This document shows positions 48,001-60,000 of a stretch of 64,000 bases of DNA, piece after piece. The position numbers and the translations under genes are program-made. Origin of the DNA: Ornithodoros turicata (Eukaryota; Arthropoda; Arachnida; Ixodida; Argasidae); NCBI RefSeq assembly GCF_037126465.1, contig NC_088204.1, positions 60,743,771 through 60,807,770 of the forward strand, read 5' to 3'. A model generated the notes under the pieces. That model saw only the letters and a program-made list of their open reading frames with translations, ran no database searches and was not told the origin of the DNA. Position 1 is the first letter of the stretch. Each line of letters begins with the position of its first letter.

Positions 48001-51000
48001 ATTCCTCGTGAACGTATCTGCCGATATTATACACTGTCGAGAGAGCAAGCACCAGACACAAGAACAAGCAAGATACTTACGTGAGGGCATACATAGCTTA
48101 GGGGAGCTTAAGAGCAGGACGAAAACAAAGAAAGGATAAAAAATAACGACGTAATAAACTGCACTGTACAATTACACAATGAAAGTGTGATTATCCGAGA
48201 TATCTTTGCACCTCACTTCCGCTGGTTTACAAGACCAATGCCGCCATGCGACAACACATTATTCAACCACTAAAAAGAAGAATGCACACATGATCTGGCT
48301 ACAACATTATTACTTCTGAATCTGGATGTTGGTTTCTGCAGCCAGGTTACTTTTAGTATCAATGCACATTTCCACACATTCCCCAGATACTGCAATTTTA
48401 CACGTAACATTCACCAGACCATAATTTTATTGCATACACTGAACTAACGTAGAAGTACAGAGGCACCATAGAACAGCCTGGCTGACCTGCATAATGCTCA
48501 CCGCGTGTGAACAAGTATACACTGCAAGATGGACAAAACCCTGAGGTGTTCTGTGGCCAGTCTTACGGACAAAATGAGGTCATTCCCGTCAGTGAGAGTG
48601 CCGGGTTGCAACACCATCACCCCACATAAACGTAAAAGAAGTTTCTTTGTACCAATGTGTGTTTTTACAACCAAGAACAGGACTGTAAAAAATGGGCGCC
48701 GTGAATACCGAAACTCAAGCAGTTCTGACGTCACTGCCCTTATTGCTACCAATGGGATTGCCTGTGGCTCTGAGGTATGTGATATCTACGCTTTAGTCGA
48801 GCATCTGTTCGAGGGCATGTATTTCGCGAAGTATGACATGTAAAAAACTATATATTTTTTCATCAGAATGCTGTGGAATAAGTGCACCCATGATGTAGCG
48901 AACCACATCTATGGTAGCGTCCCAGTCCCTTTAATCTTTCCCTGACAGCTCATATAGGTCAAATAGCTAAAGAACCTGGAGTACAGTTTATCTTGTGCAC
49001 AGAAAACACGTGTTTATTTCCCAATCGCTACGCTTCTACAGAAGCCACCAATCCATGGCGAATGAGACACCGAAAACCGGGAATCCCAGGGATGATACTG
49101 TTTGTACACATTCACTGAAGCCTTTCTGTTGTCCACTTGCAGTTAATGCTTTGCAGAGTTGTCAGTGTTTTAGTGACTCATTAACTGTATCTCTTGCGGT
49201 GAGCCTATAGTGTAGCCTCTTCCTTCTGCTCAGGGTCTCATGAACAGCCACCATTCACACCCATGTAGCACATGATGAGATAATAGTCGTCTAAACCAGG
49301 GATAAGTTCAGATTTTAGGGCTAGGCATAAAGGTAGACGTCTACTAGTCCCCTAGGGGGTCAGATGTTTAGTGAATGTCTGCATCACGATGTTTACTAGA
49401 CCTCTACTGGGTTAGATGTTTAGTAGACATCTCAATTTTGAAGTCTACTAGACGTCTACAGTTTTAGATGTTATTTGGACACGTACACAAAAAGGTACAC
49501 GAGACACCACCGAGACGTTCCACGCTAAAAACCTCCTTTTCGCGTCGTATAGCAAGCTAATATGAATTGCAGACCGTACTTAAACACACACAAATAACAA
49601 ACAATGTCATGATTTTTCTTTTCACTTGTGCAGGGGGGGGGGGGGATATGTAGAGTTACAATACGCAAAGAGGTTGCAAGGTTGGTGGCAGCTACGAGAA
49701 CCTGCTACTCCGCATTCGTTAGCGGAGTCTGCAGGCAGTACACGCTGAAATACGTGCGTCACTTGGACACTGGAAGTCCCAGTCAAATAGTGACAGTCAA
49801 CGTCGAGACGCAGTCAAAGCCTAGAAACCCAACCTGTTGTCTGTCAGGAATCGTAGCAGGGCGTCTGCCGCAAAGTGGCTTCACTTGCTGGACTGTTCCA
49901 GGGCCCTAGAAGAACTTTCAAATACTTCCGTATACGGGTACCATTTCTTACTTGGAATTAGCCTTGAAATTCGTCTACTCTGTCTGTATAATTTTATCTG
50001 CCTCCTACACACTCTTAAAAATGATGGTGGTGGTGGTGGTGGTGATGGCGATAGGGCTTGCCGTTGTCGGCCTCACGTATGTGGGCAACGTCACTTTTAA
50101 ATGAACTTGAAATGAAAAATGAACTTCACCGCATAGCACGCTCCTAGGCAATCATCACCTCGAATGATATCGTTATCTGCCCTAATTTGTTGAAAACGGG
50201 GGGCGTACGCCTTTTTTGTGATAAATTATGAAGAGCATAAGTGTCACAAAAAGGCGTACGCCTCCCGTTTTCAACAAATCAGGACAGATAACGATATCAT
50301 TCGAGGTGATGGTTGGCTAGGAGCGTGCTATGCGGTGAAGTTCATTTTTAAGAGTGTAGCTACTGCACTGTTCCTACGGGAGAGGGAGTCAGCAGACAAG
50401 CTCGATTTCTTGCAGAACTCCCCCCGCCCCTATCCCGTGCTTGGGATCTGAGATAAACCTCTTCCATCACGGAGCTCGGAAAGGTGACGCGTAATAACTG
50501 GAGAAGAAACATTACCCTTTTTAAAGAAAGCAAGTGGTTGAGGTAGCATGCATAAGTATACGCATAAGAGTGTGTTTTCACAGAAGCGAAGTACCTGTAA
50601 CAGAAGTGGAGACGAAGGAGACCTTTTGGGGCAACATAATTAGCTTCTCGTCAGCCGTTTTTGTGCTCTCCCGTTTTTCGACTATAAACAGTGAGTACCA
50701 AAGCACAGATGATGATAGCAGAAAAAAGACAGAAAAAAAAACATTTGCTGCGTGTTACTCGGGCACATCCACATCTTTCAATGCACTAGTACCATCTAAA
50801 GGTGGCCACAAGACTACGCCATCAATGATAGATAGTAGTGTAGCTTCACTGCAAGTGAAATTACAAACGTCAATGGTTCCTTTCAAATTAGCCACCCACC
50901 GCAGCAAACCTTTCTCCTACAGCTAGAGCGATCCGAGCTTCGAGAAAACACAAAGAAAAGGAGGACACATCTCTGGTTTACCCTCTCCCCCTCTCTTTCG

Positions 51001-54000
51001 ACTAGCGCCACGTAACTTCTGACCCATGTGACCTCCTCCTTTTGAATTTGCAATCGTTACACAAGCCATAACACAAGCTTTCCGCGCTGTGTGCCACGTG
51101 CCACATCGTCCGTCTTGCAAAATAGTTCGCGTGATTTCAAATGTTTGTGAGCAATTCGTCCATGGTACAGCTGCCGTAACTTTATACTGTAGCTCTTACT
51201 TCAAGATATTGTTTTTGCAATCCCTGCAACATTGCACTGCATGTACGTGACAGCGTTTCAGCCAGTCGCCGGCGGCTTAATCTGTCCGTTATGGAACGAT
51301 GGAACGTCGATGTGTGAGGTTCGTTTGGGTGTGGGTTCCAAATCTGAAGCGGTTCCTGGGTTCGTCTACAGGATTTCAGCCGTCTATGAGGTATGTAGAC
51401 GATATATCGTATACGCTTTCGTGAGTGCCAGGCATTTCCGTTCTTTTTGTGGTTTTACCTCTACTTGCAGGCATTGTGAGCGCTGATAGGGAAATCGCAA
51501 GATGCAATGCAGTGAGTGTGTTACTAACCGCTCTCTGTGCAAGCGGTATGTTACATATTTTGATGACTCCTTCACACTGACATGCAGTTGTAGCAGTGTG
51601 TTTTGAATTTATCTTTCTTGCAGGTTTAAGTTCGTACGAAGCGGCAAGCAACGGATCGAGTCGTCGCAAGTTGGTGATGAAGCTCGATCTCGCCGACGTT
51701 GAAGCAAGACGGGCAAACTGGACGGGAAATCACGACAGAAGTGCGAGAAAATGCAAAGCGCGTTGGTGGAGTAACATGGTAGCAAACACGAAGAAACACG
51801 TATGAACAGAAATCCCTAGTCCCCAAATCTACGAAAAGACAGAAGAACACCATCGCCGAGGAGCTGACTGCTTGAAGAAAATTTTTAGCCGTCGCTGTTC
51901 GTTGGTCGGACATTGCGGATACCTGCCCCATGAGTTTAAGCTTTGTTGATTACGGCGTGTGTGTTGATGATGAACGTTACGCATTCAAGGACATGTAAGG
52001 TGCAGATTCAAGTTTGTGTTGCTATTCTTTACTGTTCCTTATGGTTTCTTGCGAGCGATCCCCATCTCGATGATGAATGCTCACACTTCTTTAAGCCATG
52101 TAAATAACAGTTGTGTAATTTGAGGCTGCTTTAATATTGCTAGTAATTTGAGGGGAGCGCAAGAGGCGCAGTTCAAATGAGTGAAATTGGAACTTGATGT
52201 TCCAAGGGTAACAGAGCATATAGGTTCCAAATTACGGACTGATGTTCACATCAGGGTCATTCTACGCCAAATTATCCAAGGCCCTGCTCGACCACCCCTC
52301 AGTTCTTAAGAAAAAACATACTCCGGTCTGCCAATAGGCATTTGCCGAAGTTTAACTAAAAATATTGAACCGCTCTGCAGCTACGACGTCTAAAAATTTA
52401 GGCACTTGAGCAAAGAAATCGCCTTTGGCACATTGCTCGGGCCACGCCGTGTCATCCTGTACCACGAAACCCTGTCCACGTGGATAACTCCGCCCTCTTG
52501 GCTTCTTCCTTCGTACTGTGATTTTCGTCTTTTGTGTAAATTTTAGCACCTCGGAACTGAAGAGCGGTTCAATATATTTCAGCAACTCTTTGGCAAATGC
52601 TTATTAGTAGGACGTATTATGTATGGTATCGTTTCTGAAAAAATGAACTGAGAGGTGTCGAGCAGGACCTTTAGATCATTTGGCATGGAATGACCCATCC
52701 GGATTCCCTGGTGTCGTTTTTTGACAGGGTTAAGTTACGGCAGTCGAATATTTGTCAGCTGAACATAACAATGTTCAGCTTATATTGAACTGCTGAAATA
52801 TTGAACTCTGAAACATTGAAATATTGAACTCTGGTGTTATGAACAGCATAGCATTACAATATGGTTCTGTATGTCACTTGTAAAGTATTATACCACGGAC
52901 ATGCTTCGAAAAGGTAGGCTTTCGACAGCTCTTTTGGGCGCTCTGTATATATTGAAATTTGTTTTTTGTTGGTTGAAATTGTTTTCACTGAATATTTTGT
53001 GTTTGAGTACTTACAGAATCAGCCTACGGGAGTTGAAAATGTGTCATCAGGGGACGTAAGTTACTGGAGTTCAATATTTCAGTGTTAAATCTAGAAGTTC
53101 AACAATATGTGTCGCGATATTACTAGTTCCTATCTAGCCCTTGATAAGCGCCTGTACCATTACACTTGTTGTGACTGACACGGCAAACAGGTCTGGAGAG
53201 GAAGTAGCCTTTTAATCAGGTCCCCCAAGGTCGCCATTTTCCCATGTATTTGTTCCTATCCCGATGCGTGCAATGCCGGAGGCCGCCCTTAGATACCCTC
53301 ATTGTTACCAGACGTTGGCTTGCGTTGGATTGTAGCGCGCTAAAGATCCAGTTGAAGCACAATCCAAGCCAGGCCAAGTCATCGAAGGAGAAATGGACGA
53401 CTGTGCCTGCGGCGCCTGGTACGACAGGTACGCTATGTGATGCACGCAGCCGTGCACTAGATCCTTCCGATCGCTCAACACGTTTAAAAACGGGACCAAG
53501 AAGTGAAACACGACACAGAAAGTTGTTATACGCGTTTTATTTGGACATATAAAGACTAGATTCATTCGCAGAAACAAAAAAACATTTTGCCCCTAAACTT
53601 AGCGCGCTGAAGTGATCCGGAACGGCAACAGTGGGGTATCTAGTGGCGGCCTTCTTCGTTGCATGCTTTTCCGAGGTGAGTTTGGGGGACCTGCCGTCAT
53701 GTTGCCCGCTGTGTCTCCGCTCGGCAGCTCGCCACGGCGTGGCGCCAGCTGTCCTTCCTTCGCCGCTCCGTTTAAATTCGCTCACGAGAATACTCCTCCT
53801 ACCAATTGAGCTAAGCTATTTTGTTCTTTTCCACCTTGAGCTAAGCTAACACACCTTCCCAGCGACTTCCAGGGTGCGTCATCTGAAGGGACAAACCAGT
53901 CACTCTCTCTCACTCATCCTCCTTTCACTCTTACATTTTTGCTCACTCACACACACATTCATACGACAGGGATCGACGCAAGCGGCAACTGTTGAACATA

Positions 54001-57000
54001 GGCAGCATTGAAGCGGCAACTGTTGAATTTCTTAGGCAATTTGAGGCTTTGTATGTATTTGTCCCTTCTATGTTGTTCCAGCCCCAGAACATCAGTTCTC
54101 TCATGTTCAACAGTTGCCGCTTGCGTCGATCCCTGTCATATGAATGTGTGTATGAGTGAGCAAAAATGTAAGAGTGAAAGGAAGATGAGTGAGAGAGAGA
54201 GAGACTGGATTGTCCCTTCAGATGACGCACCCTGGAAGTCGCTGGGAAGGTGTGTTAGCTTAGCTCAATTGGTAAAGCCCTGGATCGGTAATCCAGAAGG
54301 TGTGGGTTCGAGTCCTACAGCTGGCTAAACTTTTCTGTGACTTTCATCTCTCATCGTTAATTTCTTAGGCAATTTGAAGCTTTGTACACTCTGAGAAAAA
54401 AATGAGTTGAAAGGGAGTTTAAGTCAAAGTTACACCCCCTGCACGTTATTGGCTCGCTTCCAAGTCGCCGCGCCGCTGCATTTTTTCTGTTTACATGAAT
54501 TTCTTCATTCTTTACTCCCGTTACTTAAGTATTACTCCCCAAGGGAGTGTTATAGAGACCCGTCGGAAAAGTCAATATACATTTCCACACTGATGTTTTT
54601 TTACCGTTGCTTACAGCAGTATATAATAAAGATATTCCATGTACCATCACTTGAATGTTTCAGTCAATTCTTGCGCTTAAGTATAAAAAATGCATTATTG
54701 TTTAATTTGTTTTAAGCAGTAATACTAGTGAAAGGTATTATTAAGTTCCCAATAGAGTAAATCTAACCCTACCAAGTGGTTTACTTCACACCCGTATGCA
54801 GGGTGTATGAGGAGACCGGTATGGGTGTAAATTAAACACCTCGACCCTGGGCGTCTATTTTACTCCATGGGCCCTAGGCGTTGCTTTCACTCCCGAAAGG
54901 GAGTGGTTGCTTGCAGTGTGGGTGTTTGGGCATTTTACCCCCGAAAAGGAGCTTATTTCACTCCTTTTTTTTTTCTCAGTGTGTATGTACTTGTCCCTTC
55001 TATGTTGTTCCAGCCTCAGAACATCAGTTCTCTTACCTGTCTGTAAGTCTATCTGCTCCCATTTGCTGCAAGGGTATGGCTCCGATGACGATATACACCA
55101 CTCCGGTGTTCCGTAAACTTTTGTCGGGACCTGCACATTCACTACTCCCCTTCAGTTGTTCGAATGTTTGAGTCCCTGCAAGTGAAGAATGCAGGACAAT
55201 TGCTTAGTAATCCCTGCTAGCTTGCGAGATGAACGACCTCGTAACATACTGATTCAGAATGTTCGAGCACACACTACTGTTGCCTCGATAAGTTCACAGC
55301 ACTCAACCTCTGATTTCGTGCCACCGAATCATGCACGAAATCAACTGGGAACTTGGTACGAAACATCTTTGTGGTTAGCGTACCTGCTCGTTCGGGCAAG
55401 GAGCACGGCATTCTAACAATTCTTTCACACCGCATCTGTGACAAAGTGACACGTTTGACGAAGTTCCGTGTGCTTATACTTATCAGTGGAAGTAAAACGA
55501 TGATGATCAGATTTAGACGGAGAGGACGGTGTGCGTACGTACGTGCGACTTTCGATTTCACTTTCAGCTTGTCGATTGCTGACGATTGCGAAACTGCGAG
55601 CAATTAAACAAGCCAAGAAGAGCGAAATCGAAAGCTGACCGTGACGTCAGTTGTTTTAGCTGACGATCGGACGCCAAACCAAAAAATTAGATTTCTCCCT
55701 AAATACAGGGTATTCATCCTAGCTCTATGGAAGAGGTACATTTAGGATGCATCAACCTTGTGCCTGCTCGTTTTTTATTTTTTATTTTTGTGATCAGTGA
55801 CAGTGAGTTTTTTGCACGGAGCTGACCTTTAAAGAATTAACAGGAGCATGCCACATATCTGGACGTGGGAGTTCCACGTGAAGAGAAAGAAATGAAACTT
55901 TCACGAGGAAAGAAATGACACTCGGCCTTGCAAATTGTGCCCGGGTTCCTCATGAACCACCATTTTTAACCAGAGTTTACCATTCAGAATAGCCGCCATT
56001 CTGAATTTCCCGCGTACCAGACGTAAAAGCCAGCCCCGGCGCTTACATTAACCTTGGACCACGACCACCTCTACAATTATTAGTTATGATATTATACTAA
56101 TTATTATACTACATATTATACTAATTATTATTAGTATCATTATTAGTTATTATTAAGTATTATAAGTATTATAGAGATGGTCGTGCCTTGAACACAGAGC
56201 TAGAAACACTTCTAATAGTTCGTTTCTTCCCCGGGAATTTTATGACCAGAGAGGGTACAGTGACTAATCCCCAGAGGAGTAGGTGTTCAAAGAGCCGATG
56301 AAGTGACACGTGTGGTGTGGTCAGATATAGCATATTATCGCATACGGCGTGAACGAACACGTCAAAATCCCAGAAGTATTACTTGAGTATTATAATACTT
56401 GTAATACGAGTTTTTGCGTATTGTACGTAGTATAGATACTTTTCTGACACCTGCATTATAATACGTAATACAAAATGTATTACAGTAATGCCCAGCCCCG
56501 CGCGGAACTACGCGTATGTTGATATCGTTTATTGGAGACAAATCTCGTTGAACCTTGTTAAACTAGTAAAATATGAATACTTACATTCCTTACGTTCCCT
56601 CCCGACCTGGTTGGTTCATATAGACCCCGGACAGAATGCGGAATACAACTAATATCATATCAGTTGGCAACATTACTTAATGTCCATACGCAGGTTCACC
56701 TCCTAAATATAAGCAAACTGAAAAATTGGGCGCCTTCTCTTTGCCGCTGATGAATGACATGTTTTCACTTCTGTTTCTTGTGCAGTGTTTCAATTAGCGT
56801 AGCGTCCATATGTTTTTTTTTTTTTTTTAACATAGACATTCTGGTATTGTACCAGAATATGCATTTGGTTGATGTACATAGGCTCTGTGCATAGGCTTTT
56901 TTTTTCGCTGTGTTTAGGTTGTGTTTTGTATCGCTTATGTTACTTGTATCGCTTGTACTTAAATTGCTTGTGTGCTCCACTGCTGAAGGACCGGGGCTGG

Positions 57001-60000
57001 GACTCGTCAAACCATATTGCGTGGCTTTTTTTCCCACTACCCTGGGCTTACTGTTGAAGTAAGCAGAACAAAGATAAATGAAATGAAATGAAATCACGGC
57101 GCACAGTACACTGAGTTGTACATGGAAACGTAGGGTAGGGCACGACAAACGTAGGACATGGGTCTAAATTTAGATTTTTGTAAAATCTTAATCTCACAGC
57201 AGTGTTTTATCATAATCATTTATATGATTATGATATTATAATATGACAGATAATACATACAAATCACGTATAAATGAAATTATCATTTTATTATATCACT
57301 GATCATAATCGGAGCGCACGAGACAAAAGACACAAAAGATTAATATGTACCAACTATCCCAGTTCATAACTGTCCGAATAATGAGTCGCCTCCCACTGCA
57401 GTGTCCAAAAACTTTACAGGTGCTCCTAGGGCAGGGCGTTGGTGGGTTGGATTTGGCATTGGCCCAAGCAATTTTGACAGTGAGATGGAAGAGAGTCCAG
57501 CTGAATTAGATATTCTGAAATTATGGATCAGAAAGGGGGGAGGATTTATTGGCAGAGAAAAAAGAAAAAAGAAAGGACCCCTTCAGGTCCTTTCGACCGA
57601 AAGGTTCGTGGTGCGGGCAATAGAGAAGGATTCCATACCAGACTCTTTTTTTTTGGGGGGGGGGGGGATTTATGTTATAAGTAGCAGAACACGTCGGGAG
57701 ACGAGTTCAATTTCTCCTTTTTTTTTTCCTGCAAAGAAACAAACCACCGCAGTGACAGCGTCTAGGAGAGCAACTTGTCTCAACCGGTAACGCCACTGAT
57801 CTGCACAAGTCACATCGAATCGCATTCGACGAATTAATGCAGAATCTTAACGGGAGGTGTTTCGTGGCATGCGGAAAGCGAGCGTTTGATCCTCCCCCCG
57901 AGCGGATTCCGCTCGGTCTTCCACTTCACCCTTTCCTCTCCTACTCTCCACCACTTTCCTCTCCTCCTCTCCACCACCTTTCCCTTCCCGAGAAACATGC
58001 CGCCTAATCAGGCAGGCAGACCTCTCGGGTTCCTCCCAACGACGCTCCTCCTCCTCCTCCATCAACTCTTCTCAGTATAGATGGAGGGAGAATGTCAGTT
58101 GTCCATTGGAGGCAGTATCCGGCCTTGGTGCTTTTTGGGTGTCGGCGGTCTTCACAGGACATATAGAAAATGACGCGTGTAGGCCTGATTTACAAATAAC
58201 GCACGTTGGCCTTCATCTATTGTTGCAGTCTGATCTTTGGTAATGCCTTGTTTTAAGGGCATATGCCACACCGTGTAGCACCTCGGCAGTTTCGAGCAAG
58301 ATGGCAAAATCCTTGGCAGTTACAGAACTGCATGAGGCCTACTATGTTCTCGTGGACTATGAGGGTCTGAAATCCGAGGGCAATTCGGCGGGGAAAAACG
58401 GATTGTGGGCTGAAAAGTCAGGATGACGCTGCGTAACGGAGTCAACGGAGTGATCACCGCCATCTGCTGCCATGGAATGCCGAACCTGTCGCCTTGCAGA
58501 TATAACCCCAGCGTCTTTGTGGTAGAGCACGAAATCGTCGTGCGAGTGCTCTTTGAAGACATCATAAATCTTGCCCATATTTCTGGCATGCGATTGAGGA
58601 ATTGACGGTAGTAAAAAGATTGCGGGCAGCCGCTTCAGACCGTACGGAGACAAAGAGAGAACCATATCGGTGGAAAAGGTGGTGCATAACCTGTTGTTGG
58701 GCTAACAGGCGTATCTCGCTAGCGACTGCATTCACCTTCCAGAAGGACTGATCACTAGATGTTGTGCGAAATAGTATGCATAATACCAACGGCTCGGTTC
58801 TGTGACAGTGGTGAACGGGCCATCAAGAGTTATAGCAGTGTTTGCATCGTTCATCTAACCTGTCTGGTAGGGAGCGGCCGGTACCGAAGTGTCCATGGCG
58901 TTAGCATTCATGTCTTGCGGATTGTCGGCATCACCCGAGTCAGGGCTCTCCACCCGTGGTCGTTTGGCAGGACTGGCAGGGACCTGTTGAGCTGTAGAAA
59001 GCGCTATACAGACATCGGACCTCCCATCCATATTACGGCGGGGGGTCCATGAAATGTTACATTCCTCCTTTCAAAAACCTGATGGCTCCAAAGAAGCCTA
59101 AGCCTATATAAATTTTGGATCTGTTCCGGAGCAGCACAGGAGAAGCGCGACCTTTCCCTTGAACTACTTTCTCTCATGCAGATATGTTATGTGTGTATAT
59201 ATATTTCTTCTTCCTTTCTCAGGAGTTAGGAATAGCTGCCAACCGGAGATGCAGACTTCTTTGTCATGCCGCAGAAAGTATCTACGGCTACGAGACTCAT
59301 CTTGGAATGTTCGCCGTCGACGGCACCCGTTGCGCCGATAAAAAAGTAAGTTGAAAAGAGGGATCGAGGATTCGCAAAGTATAGGTTAGTTATGTCGAGT
59401 CTGGTCAAGAGACTAAACGTCTTCGGGTACGGACGGGAAATCTTACCGGGATAGCCGGGGAGGGAGGCGGGCTTCAAACGTAGCAAATCGGTTCACGCAT
59501 GTTGCAAAGGTTTCCTTCCACTGAACTGCGCTCAACAAGTCAATGTTCCTTTGCCAAAGTTCGTCCCTATAGATGTTTTTACGTTAGGAACATTACAATA
59601 ACTCACGCAGGTAATTGTCTTATAATGCAAATGTACTTGTTCTGGCTTATTTCTTAATCTTAACTAGCTTAACAGTACGACAATTAGAGACAAAAATTAT
59701 TTCCTTGTGTGTTCTGGCTGTCTTTTACAACTTCGACAACGGCGTTCCTGTCCCACTTGCGCCGAATGTGTTGATAGCTCAAACGCCAAGGACAGAAGAA
59801 GAGTTCGATTTACGTTTGGGGTGCAAGTCACCCAGAGCTTCTATTTGTAGATACACACAAGTGGTGAAAACCAGTGGTTCACCATAGTACTAAAAAGAGG
59901 CTTGCTTGAAAGACACTTCCCACTCGGAGAATTGATGTATAGGTCGAAGCATCTACAACATGTACCAAATATCACTTGTGTTACCCGATAATATGAATGA

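Noticed and set aside
49628..49909. A Cys-rich secreted peptide (ORF with GVCRQYTLKYVRHL)
   Set aside because: No signal peptide, a poly-G run at its start, no family resemblance; possibly part of a decayed transposon.
53244..53552. A short basic protein gene
   Set aside because: Low-complexity composition, an opposite-strand ORF of equal length, and no splice or motif support.
54262..54330. A functional tRNA gene (Thr-like anticodon GGT)
   Set aside because: It is followed directly by a SINE body found elsewhere in the window, and the acceptor stem does not pair convincingly; it is a SINE head.
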